Positions 1 through 10,089 of a DNA stretch of 64,000 nt are shown here, piece after piece. The translations under genes and the position numbers were made by a program. The notes under the pieces are model-generated. The model was not told the origin of the DNA and ran no database searches. It was given only the letters and a program-made list of their open reading frames with translations. The DNA comes from Anaeramoeba flamelloides (taxonomy: Eukaryota > Metamonada > Anaeramoebidae). Location of the stretch: positions 248,001-312,000 of the forward strand of contig JANTQA010000063.1 of the NCBI GenBank assembly GCA_027625915.1, given 5' to 3'. Numbering within the stretch: the stretch's first letter is position 1; each line of letters starts with the position of its first letter.

Positions 1-1037
1 ATCCTTTAGATATATTTCATTCACTCTTCACAACTGGGACCCCCTTTACTGAGGTATTTCTGAAAAAGTGGGGTATGTTTTTTACATTTCATGAAAAATC
101 ATCTTTGTTAGTCGATGTATTCGTAAATTGACAATACCAAATTAAGTTTAATATTAATACCGATTGGATCAATGGCTTGAATATTTAATTCATAATATAT
201 TTGATGTAATATTTCCAAAAAATGAAAAAAAAAAAAATATGAATTTTATTTGAGAAAACGATATACAACCAATTTCAATAAAACACTGAAAATGTGAAAG
301 CGTACACATCATTTTTTAAGCAATCAAACACAGTTATATGTTTTCAATTCTATTTGAAAATAGGTTGAGATTAAACAATTTATGAAAACGGTTTTTTCAT
401 CAAAAAAGAAAATAATAAACACCAATTTTCACTCCTAAAAAATATCAGAAAAATTTGAGATCAGAAAATTTAATATCTTTTATAAAAGTAATACAATACT
501 AAGAAACACATTAAATTATTCTCAGAAACCTATAAACGGTATTTAATGATTTTGGATATTTAAATGACTTTTTGAAGATTGAGTTTAATAAATATATTTG
601 AAAATGAATTTGCCCCGCTTTTTTGGAAAGAGCTTATAAAATGGTTTAATAATCAACTTTCTTAAATTTTGTTTTTAATACCTTATATTGGACTCACAAT
701 AAACAGTTCAAAATCTGGATTAAAATAAATAATAAAACATCAATTTATATTTATAAAAAGTCTATGAATTACTTTCTTTTTGTACTTTTATTTCAAAATT
801 TAATCTTTTCTTTTTTTTGAGATTTTAATAAAAATATTGCTTATACCACTTACCCGTAATAAAAAAAAGCAAAAAAAAAAAAAAAAAAACCCACCAAGTA
901 AGAAATATAATAGGTAATTATGTTTAAAATATTCAATCTAAAAAAAAATAAAAAATAAATGATAAAAAAAAATAAAAAATAAAAAATTAGAAAAAAAAAA
1001 AAAAAGATAAAAACAAAATGTAATCGAATAATAAAAT
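1..1037. other. Gene-free AT-rich stretch at left edge
   Basis: I see no reading frame with coding character, no RNA gene and no repeat that recurs elsewhere in the window. The stretch holds A/T homopolymer runs, including a long A run near 868-890, and ends at the 3' side of the XPD gene. Confidence 0.6.
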
Positions 1038-3569
1038 CTAATTTAAATTTTTTAATTCATTTTCGCTTAAAAGAGAAACGCCAATTTGCTTTTCCTTTGG
1101 AATTCTAACTGACATTTCACTAAAGAAATTTTTAGCGATCCCTCTGCACACATCGACTGAAATATTAACTGATCCTTGGTGTAAAAATTGCAGAATCCAT
1201 TTGGGCAATTTATTTTTGCGTTGCTTTCTGTTGAAGCGGTTATCTGCGAAGATCACGACGCCGTAGTCGTCTTTGCTTCTGAGCACTCTTCCCGCGCATT
1301 GCGCTGATATTCTCATGGCGTCGAAATTGAGGAAATCTGTTTCATTGATTTCGAATTTGTCAAGGTAGTATAGCATTCTGGCCTTGATGACTGTGTCTTC
1401 GGTATAAGGGTAAGGCACGCCGAACAGTATGATGCATCTGCCGTAATGGTTGTCGAAGTCTACGCCCTCTGAAACCTTGCCACGCGCGACGCAAAAGAGC
1501 ACTGCAGCGCGCCCGCAATCGCACGAATACTTGTAATTCTGAAGAGCTGTGCTTGTCTCTATGGGGTCTTGCGTCTCGATGAAGAGGAGCTTGTGCTCGA
1601 GGACGCTATTGATGACGCCCGAGTCGATCCAGATTGACACGATCGATTCCATGTAGTTGTACGAGGGGAAAAAGCAAACGATGCCGTCTGGCACGATTTT
1701 GCACATGACCACCAGGAGGCTCCCGTAGTTGCGGACGCAGCTGGGGTCATTCCGCACGTCAAACTTGGTGCTGATCGCGCTCTGATCGGAGCCCTTGGTG
1801 ACAATGAGCGGGCAGAGGCAGTTCCGAGAAACCGACATCGGGAAGCTATGCGAGGCCACCGGCGTGAAGCCCAGGATCTTGGGGTAAAAGGACAGCGGGC
1901 TCAGCGTGCCCGACGTGATCACCGCAGACTTGAATTTGGTGACGGGCTTGAAGCAAATGGAGGGATCCAGGCAGACAAATTGGAAGACGCAGTCCGAAAA
2001 CGAGCCCACCGATTTCTCAAGCGGCTCGATGATCACCAAAAAGCCGCGATCGTATGTTGTCAGGAGCGCGGCCAAATTGGTGATCAAAATTAACGACATG
2101 TATTCGTTCAGATTCGTGATCTCGAGGGTCTTGAACAGGATCATCAGGCGATCGGGATAAAAGCGCATCGGGTATTCGGCGATCTGGGTTTTGGACAGCA
2201 TTTCTTTCCGGAACTCCCAGGGCGTCTGTTGGAAAACCTCCTTGACGTTTGTTACTGTCGACAGATAGGTCGAGAATCTGGACAAATTCGAGAGGAAATG
2301 CTCTGATTTCCGTATCGAGCCAGGGACGCATTCCTCGACCACGTCCTGGGAAAGGACAGGGTTCTGCTTGAGCTCGTCGCTCACGGTGACGGGCAATTCG
2401 TCCTTTGTTGTGTACCCCTGGTTGGAGGCGAATTGGTTGACCAAAAAATCGTATTCCCTTTCTAACAGCCTCTTCGAAATCATTTTCCTTTGCTCCACGT
2501 ATTCCTGCAGGGTCTTTATGAGCTGAATCCCGTCGGTGAGTGTGCTCGAGTCCAAATTCATACTTAGCGCCTCGAGGCAGACGCTGTCCAAGTTGTGTGC
2601 CTCGTCAAAGACAACGATGCACTTCTCCCGATCCAAATTCTCCCCGATCACGATGTCGGAGATCTTGGGATCAAGGACGTATTGGTAGCTATGCACAACG
2701 ACGGAGCTCACAACAAGCGAACTGCGCGCCAGGTAGTATGGGCAGATGCCCAGTTCCGCACCCACTTTCCGTAGATCCTCCAGGGTGTATACACCCGGCG
2801 ACAAGATGCTTGCCTGCTGCAAATCCATGGGGTCATAATTGTTGGTCGTCTCCAGAAGCTCTCCCAGCTCCTCGATTTCTAAAAACTTTTCATAATATGG
2901 GCAATTCGAAACTGTCTCGTCCTTTAAATGCCGAATCCTGTTGGCCTGGCACGTCAGGCCTCGGCACATCGAGTCCAAGGTCATCGGGTTTTTTTCGGTG
3001 CTGACAGTGTTGTGAATGCACAGGTTCCTTCGTGAACTTAGGCCCGTGCAGATCATTTTGGAGGGCAGATCGTTGACGCTCATGTCCAAATTGCCCCGTT
3101 CGTAATGGTACTGCCACCCCTCAATGACAACTTTTAATTCCTCCAATGACTTTTCTAATTCAGGGATCGTACGCGTACAATAAATCAATTTATTGAACTT
3201 CATGCTGTGGCACATAAACGCCAAGATAATCGAATACAACGACACAGTTTTACCAGTGCCTGTAGGCATCTCCAATAAGACAATCCCTCCTTTTTCTAAG
3301 GACCTTTTCAGGGACTTCATATATTGGTATTGCTCGGGATAGACATACGGGAATGGAAAGGGGACTTTGAGTCCCTCAATGTCTATTAATAATGGTTGTT
3401 CTTTCAATTTTTTCTTGTTGTTTTTCTGGTTTTTGTCTTTCTGTTTCTGAGTTTGTTTTTGTGGTTTTTCCTCTCCTTCATCTTCATTACTGATTTCATT
3501 TTCATTTTCATTTTCAATTTCAATTTCAATGTTGAGGTGTTTGTCAGTTTCAATTGGTTCGATTTCCAT
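1038..3569 (-). CDS. ERCC2: XPD/ERCC2-type TFIIH 5'-3' DNA helicase
   Basis: ATP-dependent 5'-3' helicase of TFIIH, which opens DNA in nucleotide excision repair and bridges the CAK kinase in transcription. The 843-residue intronless frame follows human XPD (760 aa) end to end. Visible parts: Walker A GTGKT at 104-108, DEAH at 322-325, and four cysteines matching the 4Fe-4S ligands at 184, 202, 223 and 276. ITSGTLSPL, KLLFIETQD, VARGKVSEGVDF, FGVPYPYT and QCAGRVLR match the later helicase motifs, and the end matches the family tail (LGLSLL-like). A non-conserved, acid- then Lys/Gln-rich extension of about 65 residues precedes the conserved start at LPFPFPYVYPEQ-like sequence. The third-to-fourth cysteine spacing is about 18 residues longer than in human. 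The ATG at 3569 is the first in frame. Roughly 1240-3150 is far richer in G and C than any other gene here, while both gene ends are AT-rich. Confidence 0.97.
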   Translation of the reverse strand: MEIEPIETDKHLNIEIEIENENENEISNEDEGEEKPQKQTQKQKDKNQKNNKKKLKEQPLLIDIEGLKVPFPFPYVYPEQYQYMKSLKRSLEKGGIVLLEMPTGTGKTVSLYSIILAFMCHSMKFNKLIYCTRTIPELEKSLEELKVVIEGWQYHYERGNLDMSVNDLPSKMICTGLSSRRNLCIHNTVSTEKNPMTLDSMCRGLTCQANRIRHLKDETVSNCPYYEKFLEIEELGELLETTNNYDPMDLQQASILSPGVYTLEDLRKVGAELGICPYYLARSSLVVSSVVVHSYQYVLDPKISDIVIGENLDREKCIVVFDEAHNLDSVCLEALSMNLDSSTLTDGIQLIKTLQEYVEQRKMISKRLLEREYDFLVNQFASNQGYTTKDELPVTVSDELKQNPVLSQDVVEECVPGSIRKSEHFLSNLSRFSTYLSTVTNVKEVFQQTPWEFRKEMLSKTQIAEYPMRFYPDRLMILFKTLEITNLNEYMSLILITNLAALLTTYDRGFLVIIEPLEKSVGSFSDCVFQFVCLDPSICFKPVTKFKSAVITSGTLSPLSFYPKILGFTPVASHSFPMSVSRNCLCPLIVTKGSDQSAISTKFDVRNDPSCVRNYGSLLVVMCKIVPDGIVCFFPSYNYMESIVSIWIDSGVINSVLEHKLLFIETQDPIETSTALQNYKYSCDCGRAAVLFCVARGKVSEGVDFDNHYGRCIILFGVPYPYTEDTVIKARMLYYLDKFEINETDFLNFDAMRISAQCAGRVLRSKDDYGVVIFADNRFNRKQRKNKLPKWILQFLHQGSVNISVDVCRGIAKNFFSEMSVRIPKEKQIGVSLLSENELKNLN

Positions 3570-4439
3570 TTGTTTTTTTTTTTTTGGTTTGTTAATTGGC
3601 TTTATTTTTGATAAATCTTTGATTCTTTAATTTTGTTCTTCAATTCAAATCGTTTTTTTTTTTTTAATTATGTTTTTATTTTATTTTGTTTTGGCTAAAT
3701 TTTTGAAGAAAGGTTTGTTTTTCAAAAATTTCTACAAGAAGAAGCAAAAATAAAATAAAATAAAAAAAATGAAAATATTCAATCTCAAATTAATTTTTTG
3801 GAAATGGACACTCTTTTTTTTGAGTACTTAAATGACCGACACTAAAACAGTATATTTAGATTACAATTCACTTTAATTTCTTCTCCAAAATTAACTTTAA
3901 ATTTTGGAAGAAAAGTACAACATCAATTGTGAATTAGTAAAAATTAATAGAACCTGAAAAAGAAAAGTTAAAGCGATTTAAAAGAACACACATATTAACT
4001 ACCTTGAGTAATTCATTATATTATTATAAACTAAACATACAAACTCAATGTGGATCTACTTTTTACAAAAAGGATTGAATTTTTTTGATCTTAAAAATAG
4101 TAAATTTTTACAAATTTTTGAAGAGCTGATCAAGTCAAAGAAAAACAAAAATATAATAATCAGAGGATAAAAAACGTTATTGTTTTTATTTCTCCGTTTT
4201 GTCCTCGATCATTTATTTTTTGTTTTATTAATTGATCTTAGTTTTAAGTGTGTATAAATAAACTATCATTCAAAATCATTGGCCCATCAAAAATCAAAAT
4301 TTAAAGAAAAATATTTTTAATACTTGTAGTTATCTATTATAATATCAAAATTTTTATTTTAGTATTTGGTTCACTACTCCAGGGGTATTTGTTTTTCTTC
4401 AAAAAATAAAATAAAAAAAGTTAAAAAAACAGTGAAAAA

Positions 4440-4775
4440 AAATTTGCCATTTATTTTGAATGAAGCATTACATGAAAAAAAATTTTTTTAAAAATTAATA
4501 AAACCCATTTATCGATTCTCCTTCCCTTTGAATAACTAAATCTAATCTCTTTGTCATATTTGAAACCAATTTTTCCATTAATTCATCTGTTACTTCTTTC
4601 AAATTTTTCATTTTCATTTTCCATTTTGACAAAACACTTTTGAAAAAATAAAAAGAGAAAAAAATGATTTATTTGCAAACTTTTCATTGTGAGAGGAAAA
4701 ACTTCAAAACGATACCAAAGCAATTCAAAATTGAAATATAAGGTGGGCCATTTATTTTGAATTTTAGTTTATATA
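4440..4775 (-). repeat. Dispersed repeat family F, copy 1 (inverted relative to copy 2)
   Basis: The reverse complement matches 51990-52340 over about 340 bases by eye, with shared stretches around TTTTGAAGTTTTTC, CAATGAAAAGTTTGC and GAGATTAGATTTAGTTATTC. Both copies contain a short open frame starting MKMKN. Here it reads on to LKEVTDELMEKLVSN and ends after about 40 codons. Neither copy shows terminal repeats that I could define. It may be a mobile element or a duplicated gene fragment. Confidence 0.7.
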
Positions 4776-5367
4776 TGAAATCATTATATTTTCTATTAAA
4801 TTATGAGAATTTAATAATATAAAATTAGACTCTCAAATTTCATAAAAATTCCCTTTAAATTTCCTTTGATGAATTTTGATGAAAATTTCTCTTAAAGTTC
4901 CCTAAACAGCAATTTTTTGAATTATGAAGAAAAATTTCTAAAAATATTCCTTAAATAATCTTCAATGAAAATTACAAAATGATTTTTTCCATGGAATAAT
5001 TAGTACTATTAAAACTAGATTTCTGACAAATTACCATTATGTAATTCTTACCTTTCCAAACAGTTTAAGTGCAATCTATAAGCTAATATAAACAAAATTT
5101 CGTAGTAAATTCTTTTAAACACTGTATAAAACAACCAGTATTGTTATTAATTATAAAAATTACTTGATTTATTTAATCATGTTTACAATTAATATAATTT
5201 ATTCATTTTTAAATACTATATTTGATTAGTTTTTCTCTAATAGTTTTTGAAAAAAAAATTGAAATTGTTGTTTTTTTTATTTTTTTACATTTTATTTTTG
5301 GGTTTTTTTTTCTTTGGAATAGGAATAAATAGATAATATAACTTTGTATTAATTTCGGGTCTTTATT

Positions 5368-5369
<2 letters not shown>

Positions 5370-5405
<36 letters not shown>
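5370..5405 (+). repeat. Poly-T homopolymer (about 36 T)
   Basis: This is an uninterrupted T run, the longest homopolymer I saw in the window. It could be the tail of a retroposed sequence inserted in minus orientation, but no gene-like body lies beside it. Confidence 0.8.
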
Positions 5406-6249
5406 CACAATAACTTAAAAATATATCTAAAAACAAAAAAAGGAATAAGATTCAAAATAAAATAATATATTGGAATACCCTGAATTAAAATAAATGTAGG
5501 AATTCCAAGATCAAAAAATTCAGAGATTGGTAAATTTAGAAGAACTTCCAAAGATTTTCAAATCAGAAAATGTATATTGTATCACATTTCGATTATTATC
5601 TTTTCTCTCTCTCTTTCTTTTTTTTTTTTGTTTCTTATTATTTCTTTATTTCTATTTTTTGGCTATATTTTTTTTTTTACATGAAAAAAATCAAAAATAG
5701 ATATTTCATTTGAATTTTCATTAAATTTTAAATTTATTTTTATTAGATTTTTTATTTTACTTTCAACATTTTTGATTATTTATACTTAAATTACCATGAT
5801 ATTTCCAGTTTTCTTTCCTTGTCTAGTTCAATGATGATTGGTTTTATTTCCTAAAAAATATAATAGATTTTCAATTAAATTTTTCCTTTATTTTGATAAA
5901 ATTTTCCTGACTATGTAGCCCGGCAACCAAATAATTTTGGTTCTCTGGTATTTTTAATTTTCAATCGGGTTTCGGATAGAAAGTTGTGTTTATTTTTTTT
6001 TTCTTGGTCGAATTTTTTTTTCATAAACATTTATACTATTTAATTTGAAAAAAAAATATACGGTTATAAACTGAATTGCTTTTTTAAAAAATTTAATGTT
6101 TATATTATGCAAATATTCAAAATTTTCATTTGTATCTTTGTAAAAATCATGTATAATCAATAATTTTCAATATATTATTTAAAGTTGGTTTGATATTTTT
6201 TTTTTATTTTTTTTGCCTAAAAATAATTTTTTAAGGGTATAGTCATTTA

Positions 6250-6840
6250 TCATGAAAATGGGCCATACTCAAGGGGTGACCTGAGACCAAAAAGGGTATT
6301 GTGAAATAGCCCTTCTTTTGGTTGACAAAATTTAAATAACAAAAAAAAAAAATTAAATTGTATCTATTTGACAACAATTTCAATCAAGAAAAAGAGTTCT
6401 CAATTTCAAAAAATCAAAATTTAAAAAAAAAATAATTCATCTTTTCTCATTTTCTTTTTCAAATGAGGTTAATTTTCTTTAATTTAAAACAAATTACTTT
6501 CTTGAATTTCGCAATCAATTTAATTTGATTGAGTCTGATTTGTGGTTATTTAGTAACCGTCTAAATTTGACCAAGTAAGGATCATGTAATATTCTTACGA
6601 TAAAAATAACTCAATTGAAAAAGGAAAAAAAAGAAAAAAAAAGTCACTGAGATCTCAAAAAGCGCCAAAGAGAGACACTTCAAAACTGACAGAGTTGTTT
6701 TCAAAATTGTAATTCGCAACCATTCTAATTGGAAATTGAGTGTCGCTTTTTGGCGCCTTTTTCTAAAAATGTCCTCATTTTTGGTTTTTGATTTTTGGAG
6801 ATCGATCGTACATCATAGGTTTTTTGGTTTTTGATTGGTG
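6250..6840 (+). repeat. Dispersed repeat family G, copy 1
   Basis: This segment matches the reverse complement of 53570-54150. The shared blocks occur in order: CCATACTCAAGG, CTTCTTTTGGTTGAC-like, GAGATCTCAAAAAG-like, GACACTTCAAAA, CAACCATTCTAATTG-like and GTGTCGCTTT. Identity looks moderate (about 75-80% by eye) with several indels. Inside it, GGCGCC-like and AGCGCCAAAGAG arms near 6650 and 6745 are themselves inverted, so the inner part could fold. No protein is encoded. Confidence 0.65.
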
Positions 6841-7814
6841 TTATCTCCTCAATAAAATTACTAAAAAGTTTTTTTCCATTTCAGAATAAAAAATTTCACT
6901 GTAATGACTCGACCCTTAAAACAAATTTTTTTTTGGTTGGTAATTATATTATAAAATTTTTAGATCTTTTGAAATATTTTTACAGTTTTGTATATAGAGC
7001 AAAATATCATTTGAATTATCAGTTTTAGAAATTTAAAATTGAATTTTTAGTTGATCAAAAATAATCAAAAAACTTGAAAAGACTTTTGTTGAAATTGAGA
7101 TGGGGAAATATACTAAAAAAAAAAAAAATTCAATTATTTATTTTGTGAAAATTCAATTAGAATATTATAAAAGATTTTTTTTGTCGAATGAATTATAGTT
7201 TTTTTTAATAAAGAGTTTATGAATTCAACTATCTAAAATTTTCTATTAGCTAAGATAAAAGAAAAAGAAATATTTAAGAATAGAAAATAGAAAAAATTTT
7301 CTATTAAGGAAAAATATATTAAATTAAGATTGAAAAAGTTGGAAATAGGAAATTTTTTTTTGTATTCAAACTTTGTTTCCTCAAATGTCAATACGTTTAC
7401 TAGTAATACCGAGGAAAATTTTACTAAAATAAAATGTAATTAAAATTACTTTGCTCATTTATTCAATAATTTGATTAATTTCATTGCAAAGAACAAAAAG
7501 TAATTTTTTTCATTTTGAAGTTTTTCTTTTATTTGTTTTGTTTTTTATAACTTATTTTTTTTTTTTTTTGTAGATTGTGTACAATAGAAATGAGAAAAAT
7601 AATAATTTTATTGATTTAATAAAAAAAATATTTTAATGGGTCTATTACTAATTTCCAAATGAATGAATGAGGAAAAACACTTTTATATTTTGAAAAAATT
7701 CAAGAAGAATTATAGATAAATAATTCTACAATTATTAATTCTATAAACAATTTTAAATTGTTTTTTACAATGTTTTTGTATTCTTTAAATGTTTTCTGAC
7801 AATAAAACGGGATA

Positions 7815-8375
7815 AAAAATAAGTAAACACCAATTCAAAAATTTTAACATACCAAAATTCAATTTTTAAAAATAAAATCTTATTTGATTAATTCGTGGTC
7901 AAAATATTAAATTAGTATCTTTCAATAATTGAAAAATTAACAATTGTTTATCAATTACAAACTCACCAAACAAAAAATAAATTATTATCAATACAAATAA
8001 ATTAAGAGTCTGTTTCATTTTTTTTTTAGAGAGAGCAAAAAACAAAAAAATATATTCGTAAATTTGTTGAAATTTCTATTAATAATTATTGATATATTAA
8101 ATGCTAGACAGTATTAACCAATTTTATTTGAGTTCTCAGATCTCGTAGAAATCACGTTTAACCTAATATCAATTGTTCAAAAATTCTTTTAATCAAACAA
8201 AAAGGTTTTGTTATTCAAAAAAATTAAATGGAAACAAAAAAACTAAAAAATGATTTTCATATTTTACAAAAATCAAAATTATTTTCAATAAGAATGAAAT
8301 TGTATTATTGTGTTTCTTTGAACTGTTTTAATTCTGTTAAAAAGTTTGGATTAAGTCTATAAGAAAAAAAAACTC
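7815..8375 (+). repeat. Dispersed repeat family H, copy 1
   Basis: The segment matches the reverse complement of 18865-19445 almost throughout and matches 53130-53420 in direct orientation over its right half. Shared landmarks are ACCAATTCAAAAATTTTAAC, TATTTGAGTTCT, AACTAAAAAATGATTTTCAT and CAAAAATCAAAATTATTTTC. No coding frame is conserved. With three copies in two orientations this is a mobile-element family, class unknown. Confidence 0.7.
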
Positions 8376-8935
8376 TATTAATTTATATCAATGGTTCATT
8401 ATATTCAGAAATTCACTATATATTGTAAATATAATCCAATTTCTTACTAAAAACAGAGTAATAATAGTTATTCCATTTCATATTCTTGATTGTTTTATTA
8501 TTCATTTAAATGTTTTTTTTTTTGATATTACATTGTTCTGAAATATTTTTAGTGTAGCTAAAAAACGATTCAAAAAAAGAATAAAATTTTTAGGTTAATT
8601 TATTTTCAATGAATAATTAATCTTCAATTCTATAATTAAAAAAATTGAAAATTAATGGCATAAAAAAGAAAAGAAGAATCATCATATAATATATAAAGAT
8701 TAATATACCATATTATCAAATATATGATATGACAATATTTATAACAAGGTGGTGGCAACAATTGTTTAAATAAAACCAGATAAGTTCAAAATAGAGCACA
8801 AAATTTTCTCAATATCATTTCTCAAATTCAAAAATTAATGCTTTCAAGTGAGTCGAATATGAGGTATGAAATTCAAAAAATGAAAAATGCAAAATATAAA
8901 CTCATGTAACTGGAATAAACAGCGGTTGCGCATAG

Positions 8936-8953
8936 GGGGGTGGGGTGGGAGGT
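8936..8953 (+). other. G-rich tract, possible G-quadruplex
   Basis: Runs of six, four, three and two G are separated by single T or A. In DNA this AT-rich such a tract is exceptional. It lies about 30 bases beyond the stop codon of the phosphatase gene, on the opposite strand, so the phosphatase transcript would carry a C-rich 3' region if it extends that far. Confidence 0.6.
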
Positions 8954-8984
8954 TAAGTAATAATTTAAGGTTCGTGAATTGTTT

Positions 8985-10089
8985 TTAATAAATTATTTTG
9001 TTTTTCATAACCTGATAGGGGAAACTTTTTGTTCTTTTTATTGACTTTTTTGTAGGCTTTCTGAACAAATCTTTTGGAAGTTGATATTTTTTTTCAATTG
9101 TTTTATCATGATTTGAGAGATTGTTGAGTGCAAGAACAAGATTTGGTTCTTTCGATATAAGAGAAAGTGTATTAAATACCCTGACCAATTCTTTGTCTGC
9201 TTTATCAAAGCCTAGAAATGGCTTGATATGGATGCCGTTTTGTGGGTGCAAGCAATAACTGACTGGCGCGTCATCAATGATCACTGTCGAGTTGAGGTTG
9301 CGGTTGATCCTGCTCAGATCCTTAATGTAATTTCCAAAAAGATCCAAACACATACCACGGTAGAGCCTATGTTGAATGTATTTCTTCTCTGGATCCAACT
9401 GATCAATGATCGGTTCGGCATATCTTTTTAAAGACGCAGTAAAGACAACAATTTCAAACATTTCCGAACACCTTTTCAGAAAGTCGTCAACAAAGGGCCT
9501 TTTTTGGACATAGACAAGAAGTTGCCTTTGCTCTGTGGGCCCAAATTTGTATGCAAAGTCATAACCATCAAATTTTGTAATTGCACTATAGATCAATGTC
9601 TTATCGAGATCAAGAACTAAAGTGGGTTTGCCCTTATTTTCGGTCGTTTGTTGTGGTAAAGTACGAAGAGCCTTGGGTTGGCAATTAAGATGTGGACGAG
9701 GGATTTTCTTTTTGAAAAAAATTTAAAAAAAGATCAGTAAAGTTTTTTTTTTAGTTTTTGTAATGGTTTTCAATTGGTTGTGTTTGGGGTAGGTACATAT
9801 TATAAAAGTAGAAAAGAAAATAAACATTTTTTAGTTGATTAGAATTTTTCAAGGAAAATGTGTTTTTTGTTTTTTGTTTGTAAATGGCAAGAAAAATGGG
9901 TACCTGAAAAAAAGAAACAAATTTTGGAAGGTTTAAAGGTTTTTCGTGGGATTTTTGTGTGATTTTTTGATGATTCACAATTGGCTTTGTAGTTCTATTG
10001 TTTGTATTTTTAAGATCTCCAAATGTTCTTCGATGTTTGGGGAGTGGTTGTACTTGAGTTGGGAACAACTCTGAAAATTGTTTGATCAT
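8985..10089 (-). CDS. SCP/FCP1-like CTD phosphatase (HAD family), two exons
   Basis: Probable protein serine phosphatase of the HAD FCP1/SCP (CTDSP) group, which removes phosphate from the RNA polymerase II C-terminal domain or other proteins. Exon 1 is 10089-9904 (62 codons from the ATG); a 196-nt intron (GTACCC..AAAAAG) lies at 9903-9708; exon 2 is 9707-8985. This gives 302 aa with frame kept. Exon 2 holds the active-site signature LVLDLDKT at about 92-99, VFTAS at 150-154, YIKDLS at 189-194 and IIDDAP at 205-210, matching human SCP motifs in order. The usual DLDET is DLDKT here. The first 78 residues are basic and not conserved, and the last 45 form a basic tail (KKSIKRTKSF). Tim50 shares the fold, but SCP proteins fit better and I see no mitochondrial targeting or membrane segment. 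The intron placement is inferred from frame and splice motifs. Confidence 0.88.

Larger units (their letters stand above)
3570..8984. other. Gene-free AT-rich stretch with three repeat families
   Basis: No gene is seen in these 5.4 kb. The stretch contains repeat copies at 4440-4775, 6250-6840 and 7815-8375 (described separately), a long T run at 5370-5405 and a G-rich tract near 8936. Short frames here lack coding composition and any recognisable family. Confidence 0.6.

Noticed and set aside
2540-3004. 154-codon frame on the plus strand inside XPD, and several others at 1559-2331 and 2890-3117
   Set aside because: They are antisense or alternative-frame shadows made possible by the GC-rich XPD core. 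Their composition is Arg/Pro/Ser-rich with no family signal, and the XPD frame explains the DNA fully.
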